A stretch of DNA of 64,000 nt from Abelmoschus esculentus (lineage: Eukaryota > Streptophyta > Magnoliopsida > Malvales > Malvaceae): contig JAUCBN010000028.1 in the NCBI GenBank assembly GCA_035048815.1, forward strand, positions 6,937,001 through 7,001,000, written 5' to 3'. Positions within the stretch are counted from its first letter, which is position 1. Every line of letters begins with the position of its first letter. Below, in pieces: positions 22,945 through 35,121 of this stretch. The position numbers were made by a program, and so were the translations under genes. The notes below the pieces were generated by a model. That model was not told where the DNA came from. It did not search any database and worked only from the letters and a program-made list of their open reading frames with translations.

Positions 22945-25900
22945 ATGAGGCCACTCTTTTTGTTCAAAAGAAAATGAGAACCAGCATTAGTATTGCTTTG
23001 GGAGAGGAAGAATCTAGAAAATAGGTTTTATCCAAACCTTTAACATCGGTGTAGGCTGCTGGTCAGCCCCGTCGAGAGCCATAAAAATACTATGCTGGAA
23101 CTGTCGAGGACTGACCAATCCTAAGACAGTTCGATAACTAAAGAGATACGTGGTTGAAAAAGATGTTTCTTTTGTTTTTGTTAGTGAAACTAGACTGTAC
23201 AAAAATGGAGTGGATAATGTTCATAGAAGAGTAGGAATGTTTGGGAGTTTAGAGGTTGAAAAGAGTTAAAACTTTATCTGTCTTTTCTTATTGTGGAGGG
23301 ATGATATTCAGGTGACTCTTTTATCATTCTCACAATCCCATATTGATTTTGAGGTGGCTGAAGGATCATAGGTCTTTAGGTTTATTAGGTTTTATGGAAA
23401 TCGTGAACGATCAAGAAAGTTTAAGAATTGGTCTCTTTTGAACATGCTGAAAGGACAATCTTTTTTCCTTGGCTTTTGGGGGATTTAAATGACATTTTTT
23501 ATCCAAATGAGAAAGCTGGAGGTCGAAAAAAACCAAAAACAGGAATAGAAAATTTCAGAGTAACACTACATCGAAATGGTTTATGGGATGTTAAACCAAC
23601 TAGGGGATGGTTAACTTAAAAAAGGGAGAGAGTGTACAAACATATGTCAGATAAAGGTTAAATAGATATGTTGTATCTATTCCTGGGTTACAAAAGTATG
23701 CGCCGCGTGAGGTGATGTGCCGCGTGAGGTGATCTCTAAATTTTCTTTTAAGTCAAACCACTACTACTTGTTAATGAATACGAATAGACCTTTGAGACAA
23801 TTTGGTAGACAAGAGGATGATTTCAAGTTTGATAAACGTTGGGCACAGGATGAGAATTATTTACAGTTGGTTAGTGAAGTTTGGAACAGTGAGACTGGTG
23901 AAACTCTAAGAAAAATAAAGTTGATTGGTTAAGAATTGAGAATTTGGCAGAGAAAAAAAAGACTTGTTAAGGTACAGTGAAAAAAAAGCTTGAAAAGAAA
24001 AAATGAGATTTTGATGCAATAACCTATAAATGAGGAGGCATTAAAAGTTTTAAGTGAGTTGATAAAAGAATTGAAGATCTTGCTGGATAAAAATGAACAA
24101 TATTAAAGACAAAGATCTAGGGTGAGTTAGCTAAAAGGTTGAGACAAAAGTATAACTTTGTTCCATGCTAGGGCTAATGTTTGGCAAAAGAAGAATCATA
24201 TAAGAGGTATTCTAGATAAGAATGATTCGTGGAAAGAAGGAGTGGATCGAGTGTTTGAAGTGGCAAAAACGTTTCTATACCAATCTTTTTCAATCCAATG
24301 GAAACACTACTTCGACTCAAATCCTGGATGATGTCGAGACATGTATAACAGCCGAGATAAATTCTAAATTTGTGTTGGTTTCACGGTGGAGGAAGAAAAG
24401 TTTGTTTTTCTTCAAATACACCCCAACAAAACCCCTAAAATAGATAGTATGCCAACTTTTTCTTTTGTTCCTTTTGGTCTTTACTTAGATATGTTTTTGT
24501 TAATTTTTTTAAATTTATTAGCTGGCAATATCAATATGTCCAAGGTAAATAATTTTTTTGTTTTAATCCCAAAAGTAAAAAATCCTAAACTTATTAAATA
24601 ATTTAGATCTATTAGCTTATCCATAATAGTCTATAAAACTTGTTCCAAAGTCCTGGTAAATAGTTTGCCTGCTTGTATTGCTGGAATCAAAGTGCTTTTA
24701 TTCTTGAAAGATTTGTTTCAGATAACATTGCAATTGCTCATAAATTATTATATTTACTTAAGAGTTCTAAAAGTGATCAAAACAAAGGTACTAACTATTA
24801 AACTTAATATGGAAAAGCATATGATGGGACGGAATAAAATTTTTTGGTTGAAATTATGAGGAAAATGAGTTTCAAGAAGGATGGGATTAATTTAGTCATG
24901 AGTTGTGTTACTTCTGTTACGTAATATTTTGGAATAAATAGATGTGTTTCTGAGTTCTTTAAGTCTGAAAGGGTTTAAGACAAAGAGACCCTTTATTATC
25001 GTATTTGTTCTTATTTTGCACTCAAGGCTTATCAACTTTACTTCTGAAAAGCAGACTGAAAACAAGATAAAAAGAGTAAAAGGTAGTAGGTGTGACCCAA
25101 AGGTCAACCATTTACTTTAGGCTGATAATTTTTTATTATTTATTAAGAATTCAACTGATGAGGCTAAACATCTTAGGAACTCTTTATTTAAATATGAGAG
25201 AGCATCGGGTCAAAAGGTTAATATGGATAAATTATATATTTATTTCAATAATGGAATACGTCAAACTTGCAAACAAGAGATTATGAATGTTTTAAACATA
25301 AAGGAGGAAAAAGATATGGGTTTGTATTTGGGTTTACCTTTGATTGTTGAAAAGAATAAGATAGACGCTTTGGGATTTTTGAAAATATAAAATGAATAAG
25401 AGAGTTATGGGATGGACAAACAACTTACTTTCTTATGGGGGAGAGAAATACTTTTGAAAGTTGTTACTCAAGTTTTATCTTGGTATGTTATGATATATTT
25501 TCTTTTACCAGATTACATCATTGATCTGATTGTTACAACTATGAAAAATTTATGGTTATCAGGAAAAACAAGAGAAAGAGGTTGGACACATGTTGCTTAG
25601 AAGAAATTATGTTTACCAAAAAGAGATGGTGTCTTAGGTTTGAGAGACCTCAAGTTGTTCAATATAGTCTGATTGGGTAAGCAAATATGAAAACTGATTA
25701 CAAACAAAGATTCTTTGAGCTTTAAAGTTCTATCAAAAAAGTATTTCTCTAATGATATGATTATAGATGCAAAATTGGGTGATAAACTTTCTTTGATATG
25801 GAGGAGTATTTATACAACAAAAAGAATGTCTTAAAAATGAATTTCATTTGAGAATACGAATGAATAGTAAAGTTAATATGTTTAAAGATAAATAGGGAGA

Positions 25901-27130
25901 ATATAAGGTTACGAACATTATTGGTTCTTATATGCAAGCTATCAATTCTATCAAATATAAAAAAATTATGATACAAGAAAAAAATGAATGGGATGAAGAG
26001 AAAGTTAAGGAGGTACTCACAAGTGAAAATGCAGTAGTAATTTTAAAATGCCCTATTGTTGAGTCCACTAAAGATATTTTAGTTTGGTCGCATCACCCAT
26101 CAAAAGTTTATGCGACCAAGTATGCACACAAATGGTTGTTAAATCAGAATAACTCAGAAAGTAACAAATTGGGAATTTGGAAAGCAATAGTAGTATCACA
26201 CACCCTCCCTAAAATTAAAATTTTTGGATGGAGACTTGGTTATAAAATTGTTCCTATTGGAGGAAAACTAGTACAGGTTGGGATTGGTTCTGGTCTTTGC
26301 AAGCTCTGTAATTCCGAAAAAAAAATCTAATGCATTCTATGATAGATTGTTCTATGGTTCAAAAATTTTATGACTCGTGTAGTTTAACTTCTAAACTTCC
26401 TCAAGGTCCTTTTAATAGATGTAGACTATGGTCAGAAGCTGCTTTGAATTTCTTAGATAAACAATATTTTTTTTTTTTTTTTGGTATAAGAATATTTGTC
26501 ATAGGATAAACCATTGAGTTCACCAAGGTGTTTTAAACACAATCAAAATGGTGGTGGACTACTCACAAATCCTTGTTACAGATTTTTTATAGGTAAATGA
26601 ATTGACTGCTCCTATGGTTCCTTGTAGTAGAACACTACGGTGGTTAAAGCCAATTAGACAAATGATGAAGAATAATTTTGATGCAGCTTTCATATCAAAT
26701 AATGGAAAGGCTATTGTCAGCATAATTATAAGGGATAAGAATGGTTTAATGATTGATGACTGAGTATATAAATTAAATGGTGTCCATACAGTTGAATTTG
26801 TAGAAGCTTCTTTATTTACGGATGAAATCAAAATGATAGTTGAAAATGTTTGGGAAACAACTCAAATATAAGGCGGTTCTATAGCCATAATGAATAAGTT
26901 AAAGGTTGTTACTCTAGACCTCTCGATTGTTGTCTGTTATCTTCATAAAGCTCATCATGTAATGCGTTTTTGTCCTTTTATTATTATTGTAAATGTTAAC
27001 AGAGAAACAAATAAGGTTGCCTATATAATCTTGTATATTGGGCACTTGAGTTAGATTACCCATTTTATTTTTCGTTTGGTGTTTTTTCTTGTATCGAACC
27101 AATTATTTTGGATGATGCTATTTATGGATA
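22945..27130 (+). pseudogene. L1-type LINE ORF2, heavily decayed (endonuclease, RT, RNase H)
   Basis: Fragments in several frames keep the order of a plant L1 ORF2. Near 23080-23500 are endonuclease-like pieces (YAGTVED in place of CWNCRGLG, later FFPWLLGDLNDIFYPNEKAGG). RT pieces run from about 24400: NPKSKKS, QSAFILERFVSDNIAIAHKLL, YGKAYDG, MRKMSFKKDGINLVMSCVTSVT. At 25120-25600 is LLYFADDFLLF-like sequence and the downstream RT region; near 26200-26330 a zinc-binding RT-associated segment (KIKIFGWRLGYKIV). An RNase H domain follows at 26640-27060 (MKNNFDAAFISNNGKAIVSIIIRDKNGLM; normally xFNxDA). Dozens of stops and frameshifts. No clear poly(A) tail or target duplication. Confidence 0.8.
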
Positions 27131-27783
27131 AGTATTATATTTAAATTTTCAAAAAATAAAATATTAGATTAATTTTGATCTAACGGTGAAGATTGAACTA
27201 TGCAAAAATCAAAAGAAAAATAAGGTAAAAGTAATATACTACTTCTACTACCAACAATTCTATAATTTTTATTTTATAATTAATAGTTATATTAGTAGGA
27301 ATAATTAATAGAAAATGATACACTAATATAATAATTATATAGTATTTTTTGAGTTTTTTTAATAATAATATTAATTAATAGTATTGACCCGAAGCGCATT
27401 ATCTAACAAAATTAATAGAATTAAGAAGAGTTAACACCCTAAAACAATTAATAGTCATACACACTATATATACATGTTGTGAGAAGCTTAAAGTATCAAA
27501 CAACTATCCGACCTATTATTATACATTCTATTAATCATATAAGCATGTTCATGGAGCATACAAAAACGATACATTTTCTAACTGCTAAAAGGATTCTAGG
27601 TATTTGTTAGAGATATCTTATTATGGGATCTTATGCAAGGAGTGAGTAAAATCTAATCTCGGTGATTTCACTAATTATGATTTTGCCAAGGATATGAATG
27701 ATCAAAACACCCTTCACATGTTTTGTCTCCCAAGGATGTAAAGGTTAATATAGATCTAACATACAAATAAGAATCGATAAAAC
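27131..27783. other. AT-rich spacer with possible copia scrap
   Basis: From 27131 to about 27530 it is simple AT-rich sequence. Around 27540-27740 a broken frame (HFLTAKRILG..., then a piece resembling the AKDxNDxxS region near the end of copia RT) suggests a small copia remnant. This is too degraded to be sure. Confidence 0.3.
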
Positions 27784-28301
27784 TGCTCGACAAAAGAGTC
27801 AAGAAAGTTCAGAACAAGTGCATACCCCTAGTTAAGATGTTTTGGAGAAACCACGGAGTCAAAGAGGCTACATGGGAGGTTAAAGCGGACATGAGGAGGC
27901 TTTATCCACATTTTTTCCCCTAAGTAAATTTTGAGGATGAAATTTTCTTTAAGGAGGGGAGAGTTGTCACAACCTAGATTTTAAGACTCGGAGTCGAGTT
28001 AACCCGAGGTAGTGGGACTCGTGTTTGAGACTTTATCATTAGTGAAATTTAACCATGTAACATATTTTATAATGAGTATAAAGAAGAGTTACAATCTCGT
28101 GTACGCTCAAGAAGATTAAATCAATGAGAGAGTCATAAGTTATTTGCAGAAACTTTTCATGAATGGTTAGGAAAGACGATAAGTAACATAATATATAACT
28201 TTTATTGTCTTAATATATCAATATGAATATTAACCAAATTTCCATTTCATATGTAGTAGGTTTGGGATAGGAGAGAAGTTAGTGAAGAGGTCAAATAGCT
28301 T
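27784..28301 (+). mobile_element. End of a chromovirus gypsy (F): integrase/chromodomain tail, PPT, LTR start
   Basis: A frame to TAA at 27921-27923 contains LVKMFWRNHGVKEATWEV and MRRLYPHFFP, the characteristic chromodomain-like end of Tekay/Del chromoviruses. It is followed by the FEDEIFFKEG-type region, a PPT (AAGGAGGGGAGAGT, 27951-27964), and an LTR start TGTCACAACC at 27965. The LTR keeps only ~335 bp before CACTA sequence begins near 28302. Its 5' part is not in the window. Confidence 0.75.
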
Positions 28302-28808
28302 TGTCAAGGCTTGAATATAATTGTTAAAAGATATAATACCTTTCTCAATAACGAGTATAGGTTCCATAGAAAATCTCGTGAACGATTAAGGAGGACACAA
28401 AATTGTGGGATTGTTGTTACTTCTTCAACTACAAGTTATGCTAGTGCTAGGGACAATCATCTAGTGGAGGGAAATGTAGAATATTATGGAATTATTAAAG
28501 ATATTATTGAGTTAGATTATTATGGCAAATGAAAGGTTGTGTTGTTTCGTTGTGATTGGGTTGATGTAAATAGTACTCGAGGGATTAAAAATGATCAATT
28601 TGGTTTTACAATGGTGAACTTTTCTCGATTAATTCATACTGGCCAAGAACTGATGGACGAACCATATGTATTCCCTTCTCAAGTCAAACAAGTTTTTTAT
28701 TCTCATGATCCAACAAAAGATGGTTGGTATGTTGTACTCCGTAATACACCTAGAGACTTGATTGACATCGGGGATGGAAGTAGAGATGACATTGAAGCAA
28801 GATCATAA
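28302..28808 (+). pseudogene. CACTA transposase ORF, C-terminal DUF4216-like domain
   Basis: The frame reads FLNNEYRFHRKSRERLRRTQ, then SYASARDNHLVEGNVEYYG, IIELDYYGK, VVLFRCDWVDVNSTRGIK, FGFTMVNFSRLIHTG and a final PRDLIDIGDGSRDDIE. This is the DUF4216 module at the C-terminus of plant CACTA transposases. One stop (TGA 28529-28531) splits it between YYGK and VVLF, and the final stop is at 28806-28808. The N-terminal catalytic part is gone. Confidence 0.8.
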
Positions 28809-29029
28809 ACTTTGCCTTTTACAACACAAAACTTAGATGGAACATGTTGTACTACTTCTACTTCACAGTTTCAATGGGTTCAAGACAACATAGATGGAGA
28901 TTTTAATAAAAAATAACTGAATATTGTATTAAGATTTGATTTATACTTGTTGTCTAATAAATACATACATACATTGATATATATTATTGTTGTCACTGCT
29001 AACTTTTTTTTCTATTTATTACAGGTATT

Positions 29030-30660
29030 ATGCCTAGGAGGAAATTAAATAGCTTAAATATTGTTCAAGTTCCTCGAATAGAGGAAGAAGCAAATGAAAA
29101 TGATTTTTTGGGTGATGGATCTTCTCAAGTTCCTGAAACGGTTGAAAATATAGAAATCAAAGGTATTTTTAAAACTTTATTTGAATTATAACTATTTGTT
29201 ATATCAAAATTATTTTAATAATTTATGACTTGATATATAGGTGGCAATGGTCGAAGGCTCAAGACTAGAGGACGTACAACCTTGACGGAATTATACGATC
29301 TCTCATTTGGTGAACATGTGAAAGTTTTAAGAAATGATGTCGGCCAACCTATTGGGGCAGAAGCAGGTGTTTTGGCAAGTTATTTAGGCATCGTTGCACG
29401 CAATGCTTTAATTTTGCCAATCAATTATGAGTCATAGCGTCAGATACCGAATAGTAACAAAAACCAAGCTTTTGATCTTGTTAAGGTAATAATATTATTA
29501 TAGTAGTTAATTCATTATATTTAAATAGTAATATTTATATTTTTTTGATTGTATACTTTTTAGGATAAATTTTCTTTAGAAGTCTCAGACGATTATGTGA
29601 AGCATGACTTAGGCAAGAAATGGAGAGACCATAAGAGCTTTTTGAAGAAGACATATTTCAAGAATACTCTTAGCCTTCAAGAGAAGCTTCAAAACGTTCC
29701 CCTAAGAATACTACGGTATTAATAGGAAGACGCGGTCAGATTTTGGAGTTCAACAAAAGAAGAGGTAACAACGACAAAATTTAAAAAATGATATTATATC
29801 ACTTTGTATATGAACTTTATATGTAATAAAAATTAGAAATTATACATGATCGAAAACGCATAAGAGTTGCTAGTAGAAAAGAACAAAAGTTTACTCACAC
29901 AGCTGGAACAAAGAGTTTTGCTCGTATAGCTAATGAAGAGGTATTAATCATTTTCTTAAAGATTATTTTTACTTGTATTACATTGAAGTTAATATTCATT
30001 TTTAATATATGTTGTAGCGTGTTACGACTGATACTAACATTGGACGGTTAAAGCTCTTTGATATTACACACACCAAAAAGGATGGCTCTCCAATGACTCC
30101 TAAAGATGGAGAAATTATGGTATATTCATTGCCCATAAAAATTTTAATATATTTTAAATAATATTTTCATTCATTATGTATCTATAAATGATTATCAGAT
30201 GAAATGAAGGGAAAAAGGACAAAGTTTGAAGCTACGACTTCAACTAGTGGTTTAGTTAATATTGGTGATATCGAAAATCAAGTCTTTGTCGATGTTTTGG
30301 GTCCTAAAGGATATGGAAGAGTGCGTTGTCAATGATCATTTGTTACTCCAACAAAATATTTTGGATCAAAAATTGTCTTAGTACATGCTATCACAAAGTC
30401 AGTCTTCTCAAGCAGAATTTAATCATTTAAAACAACAATCAACTCAATTTCAAGTTGAGATGAAAGCTAGAGAAGCTGAGAGAGAAAGAAGAGAATCTGA
30501 AAGGCAAGCAGAGATAGCAGCAGGGGAAGCAGAAAGAGTAGCAAGAGAAGCAGAGAAAGAAGCAAGAGAAGTAGAGAGAAGCAACATATCAGAATCTTCA
30601 AAAATAATTTCAAGATATGATGGCGATGTTAAAGCAGAACCAACAAAAGGATTCGTCACC
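29030..30660 (+). pseudogene. CACTA second ORF (Transposase_24-like), exon-intron structure preserved
   Basis: Exon 1 is 29030-29162 (ATG, MPRRKLNSLNIVQVPRIEEE). Introns with GT..AG ends lie at 29163-29240 and 29486-29563, both 78 bp and leaving the frame intact; further introns follow at about 29765-29836, 29940-30018 and 30119-30199. Conserved blocks are RGRTTLTELYDLSFGEHV, QPIGAEAGVLASYLGIVARN, YVKHDLGKKWRDHKSFLKK, HTAGTKSFARIANEE, KDGSPMTPKDGEIM and VLGPKGYGRVRC, as in the plant transposase (Ptta/En/Spm) family. A stop follows NYES in exon 2, and a frameshift near 30330-30385 displaces the C-terminal Glu/Arg/Ala coiled coil (about 30385-30600). Confidence 0.8.
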
Positions 30661-30870
30661 TTAGTTAATTTTAGGTTGATTCGGATTGTAATTCTTACTT
30701 ATAATTGTTATTTTACTATTGAATTATATTTTAGTTTAATGTTATACACTTCACTTTTACTGATTAAGTGAATATTATTATTATTATTCAATTGTATTAT
30801 GTGTTGAAATATTTTATAGGTAAATTTGGATAGTAATAAAATATTTTAAAGATTTGGTTGCATAAAAGGA

Positions 30871-31384
30871 TACTAGCGGCGTTTGAAATAAAAAATGCCA
30901 TTAAAAGTCATGCTAAAATAGTTCCATTTTCATCCAAAACGCCACAAAATGAAATAAAATATTTTAATAAAATATATTTTTTTGAAATAAAAAAAAGCCG
31001 CTATAGGACACGCTAATTGCGGTGTTTTCTCCATAAACGCCACTATAGATAACGTACTATAGTGGCGTTTTACTAATAAAACGCCCTAAAGGCCATGCTA
31101 TCTGCAGCACTTTATAAGTAAAACGTCACTAAAAGGCCCATGCTATTTGCGATAAAACGCCTCTAAAGTCCATACAACTGGTGGCGTTTGAATTATAAAA
31201 CGCCGCTAAAGATCATGTATATTAGTAGCGTTTGTTAGAAATAAACGCCATGGATATTTGTAGCACAGAGTTTAGTGGCGCTTTTTGTGGCACTTTTCCA
31301 AGTGCTGCTAATACTTATAGAGGCGCGTAAAAACGCCACTAAATACCTTAAAAAATGCCGTTGAATACCTGTTTTGTTGTAGTG
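30871..31384 (+). repeat. CACTA subterminal repeats and 3' terminal inverted repeat
   Basis: At least a dozen direct and inverted copies of AACGCC(A/G)CTA or TAGTGGCGTTT lie in ~500 bp, the type of array to which the element's DNA-binding protein binds in En/Spm. The outer end is TTTTGTTGTAGTG (31372-31384). The 3-bp flank is GTA; the matching copy cannot be found because the left end is missing. Confidence 0.8.
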
Positions 31385-32300
31385 GTACCATAAATGTCAT
31401 GGCATAACTAACCACTACAAGCAATGTTATGATCCTAAATGTTCCTATATGCACTTAAAGACACTCAATAACTTAAGTAAAAAGGCTCTAAATATAGCCT
31501 TTTTGTGGAGTTATCAATGACTTAGGGAGAAACGACAAACTAGAAGATATCACGGTATAGTTTTTTAGGATTTCTTTCCTCTTCGCTTTATTTTATCTCT
31601 TTTCATTTGAATGAAAATATATTTTAAGGACAAAAGTGTGAATAGTTCTTTAAACCTAGCCCTGAACTAATTTTATTATGGCTTATACTTTGTTATGGAT
31701 GCTTTACTATTTTAAATGAATGAACTTTATTGTTTTCTGGTTTTGTATATAATTTTTTCATGAAAGCTTACATTTTTATCTACAAACTTAGTTTGTAAGA
31801 GCTCTCGAGAGATTTTCATAGCTAAGGGGTTTGATTAGCTTAGACCTAGGGATAAGCGAAGCTTATATCACCATGAACAATAGAGTTAGTATTGGGAAAC
31901 AGAATCCTAACTCACCTTTGGGATAAGCTAGAGTTTCAACGACTAAAAAGGGTAGAACTTTATCAATGTTAAAGGTGTTAGGTTTGAGACCGAGAAGTAA
32001 TGCTTTAACATTTTTTAGTGTTAGACCTTTGACTAGGGATAGTGGAGACAAATTTAGCAAACCGTGTCGAACATATTTAAAACCTGGAAACAATGAGCAT
32101 TCAGGATAAAAGTAAGGAACTTTCCATAATAAGCCTAGCCAATCTACACCTTGAATATTCCTTCATATTTGTGCTCGTGCAGCTTTACCTTATTACTCAT
32201 TTCACAACTTTATTTTGCTATTATATTTTAGTGACATTTATAATTTTGCTTTAGCATATGTTTATACAGTCTATATTTGTTTGAAAGCAATTTTTTGTGT
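31385..32300 (+). other. Degenerate LTR-like spacer
   Basis: No coding resemblance. The stretch 31790-32100 (CTCGAGAGATTTTC, 'gacctagggataagcg', 'aactcacctttgggataag', 'gagtttcaacgactaa') has the same string of motifs as the 3' halves of LTR-A and LTR-B at 1930-2060 and 20920-21070. It is probably a very old, distant Athila-type LTR without recognisable ends. Confidence 0.4.
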
Positions 32301-35121
32301 CAAAAAACTCGACTATAGACTTCTCCCAAGTTCAAATTATGAAAGTCATCTTGATCCAAGAACTTATATCACTCCCTAAAGTGAATGCAAGTATGATGTT
32401 TGTTCCATGCGATTATTGGATTTGTTTCATTCCTTGAAGTGAATACAAACATGATGATCCACTATATGGTTAGTAAATAAAACGTAGTTATGTGTCAGAG
32501 TATCATTGATGAGGATATGTTAGAAAAACATACTCTACTTTTCACACATTAATTTTGTCATATAGATACAATATCGTGAAAAAGATTTTAAATAACTAGT
32601 AGTCTTCGCTCTATTTTCTGAAGCGAATATGATATTTTATAGCAGAAAATAAATGTCGCATTAATAATTGTGGTCGCTATTGAGATCATAAAATAGACAA
32701 TGGATAAGATGATTCTTTTGAAAATGCATATATCCGCCAAAAGTGGAATTATAAGGATGACAAGAATGATAGAGATCATATCAAAATCTTTATGTTATCA
32801 ATGTGATGGTACAAAATATTGGTCTCGTACTTATCAAACATCGAAGTATTATGGACTTTATCCATAATCATGAATGATAAATGAAAGAAAATATAAATAA
32901 ATTTTCTTTGTGATGAAAATAATTATGGTGTTGTTGGTCCAACTCAATTAAATATTGTTAATTTTCTCATAACCCTTAAAGAGAATAATTCGCAATTTAT
33001 TTTATTTCCCCTATAACCTATAAAGGGAATAATTGATCTTTTAATTATTATTTATTTATGATAATTTACTTTACATATTATTTATTTACTCTATATGTTA
33101 ATTTATCATTTGAAGAATATTATTACTTTTGGAATAAAATATACAATGAATTGTGGCTATTTATGCTAAGTAGGCAATGCAAGTACTCATATTTTACTCA
33201 AGCATGGGAAATATTTTTCCCTTTTAAATGCAAGAGAGAATTGGAAAATGTGATTACTATATCTCAAAGTACTGAAATATCAATGCTTCGGAAGAGTAAT
33301 AAAATTTTGTGATATCACTTTTAATAGATAATTGATTTGATGTGCTATTCATTCCCTTAAGTTAATGATATAAATCACAAATTTTCATTTCCCAAAGTGA
33401 ATGAAATAAAACACATATTAAAAGGTGCATAATTATGCATATTTTCCTATTTTGAATGCAAGAGAATAATGTGAGTACTATATTTGAAAGTACTAATATC
33501 ACAGAAGGCTCCGATTAAGCAAATATGCTATTGCCAAATAGAATTTTATTCCATATTTATGGTGTATTATACTCGTCAAAGTCGCAAAGAGACTTATTTA
33601 ATTTTAAATATATTAATATAAATATATTGAGAATATCAGTCAAGGGGATGTTGACTATATCAATATTACGAGTATAACTCAAGGCAATAAAAGAATATTG
33701 ACAAAATTACATGCACTGTCATCCATATTGTACTATAAAAGAATTCGTACAAATTGAAGCTCATGTTATTGTAAACTAGATGTTTACTGATAATTTTATT
33801 TGACATGACCGGTTAGGCCAACCCGATTCAATTACGATGCAAAAATTTATTAACACTTTCATGTGGTCATTTATTGAAGAACTGAAATTTTCTTCATGTT
33901 AATTTTTTTCATGTGATACTTGTTATCAAAGCAATCTGACTATTCAATCATCATAAGTTAAGATAGAGTATAAATCTATTAATTTTCTAAAACGGATACA
34001 AGGTGATATAAGTGGGCCCGTACACCTTTCTTACAGTCCATCTAGATATTTTATGATTTTAATCAATGCATCGACTAGATGTTCATATTTATCACTGTTA
34101 TTAACCCGTAACTTGGTGTTTGTGAGGCTACTTGCTCAATTGATAAAATTATGAGCATATTTTTCAGATTTTCTTATAAAGAAAATTGGTCTTGATAATA
34201 TTGATGACATGTCATTTTACATGTAATATTACTAATTCGCATCAAGTCAACAAATGATCATAAGTTCTCCCCACTTCATGTGATACATGCTATCAAAGCA
34301 ATCTGACTATTCAATCATCATAAGTTAAGATAGAGTATAAGTCTATTAATTTTCTAAAACGGATACAAGGTGATATATGTGGTCCCTTACAACTTTCTTA
34401 TAATCCATCTAGACATTTTATGATTTTAATTGATACATCAGCGAGATGATCATATTTATCCTTGTTATTAACCTGTAACTTGGTGTTTGTGAGGCTACTT
34501 GCTCAATTGATAAAATTATGAGCATATTTTCCAGATTTTCTTATAAAAAAATTGGTCTTGATAATGTTGATGACATGTCATTTTATATGTAATATTACTA
34601 ATTCGCATTAAGCCAATAAATGATCATAAATTCTCCCCATTAGAAATGGTTTTGGGTCAAGAACCATATATTTCCCATATTAGATTTTTTTTGTACGGTA
34701 TATATTCTAATTTTTCCACCACAACGCACAAAGATGAGTTATATTGGGAATATATACCATATTTAAATTCTCTTTGATAATTAAATATCTTGAGCTTCTA
34801 ATAGAAAATTATTTATACCTTGATTTACTAACTATCATTTTTAATGAGTCAGTTTTCCCAACATTTGGAGGAAAAATGAAAATAGCTGAAAAAGAAATAA
34901 GTTGGAATGAATTATCATTTTCTTAGTGTAATCCACGTATTCAGCAATATGAACTATAAGTTCAAAGGATAATTAATTTAGAAAAACAATTGTTAGATAA
35001 TTTTACGGACCCTAAAAGAGTAACTAAGTCACATATATCATCTATGAATGCTCCGATTAAATTTGATGTCCCAGAAGTATAAACTTTAGTTGCTAATGAG
35101 TCTAACATACTCTTGAAGGAT
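32301..35121 (+). pseudogene. Ty1/copia polyprotein, 5' half (gag knuckle and integrase), interrupted by LTR-D
   Basis: A CCHC knuckle remnant (CYQCDGTKYWSRTYQT) lies near 32795-32850. The integrase core follows in pieces from ~33950 (GPVH-like, RYFMILIDASTR-like, LACEATCSIDKIM-type segments), then SPLEMVLGQEPYISHIRFF near 34640, VFPTFGGKMKIAEKEISWNELSFS near 34850, and TDPKRVTKSHISSMNAPIKF near 35010. The order and spacing are those of a copia polyprotein running towards RT, but the frame ends at 35121, where LTR-D begins. The missing RT part lies at 55621-56550 (minus). Many stops. Confidence 0.75.
33910..34643 (+). repeat. Tandem duplication of ~367 bp in copia integrase
   Basis: The unit beginning CATGTGATAC occurs at 33910 and again at 34277, about 90 percent similar by eye over the whole length, including the phrase 'gcaatctgactattcaatc'. 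Only the second copy is followed by the downstream integrase sequence. Confidence 0.85.

Larger units (their letters stand above)
28302..31384 (+). mobile_element. CACTA (En/Spm-like) DNA transposon, 5'-truncated
   Basis: It contains the tail of the main transposase ORF with a DUF4216-like domain, a second intron-containing ORF of the plant Ptta/En/Spm type, an AACGCCACTA subterminal repeat field, and a 3' terminal TTGTTGTAGTG, the complement of CACTACAACAA. No matching CACTA terminus or catalytic transposase domain is found on the left, where it abuts a partial chromovirus LTR. It is immobile unless its 5' end lies elsewhere. Confidence 0.8.

Noticed and set aside
26466..26483. T-run in the LINE taken as a poly(A)-derived end
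   Set aside because: RNase H sequence of the same LINE continues beyond it (26640-27060) on the plus strand, so it is an internal homopolymer.
30450..30659. Minus-strand Ser/Ala/Leu-rich frame
   Set aside because: Antisense shadow of the Glu/Arg/Ala coiled-coil segment of the CACTA second ORF.
30871..31384. Regularly repeated AACGCCACTA units suggesting a CRISPR-like array
   Set aside because: Repeats are short, in both orientations and irregularly spaced, in a plant genome, directly inside a CACTA terminus.
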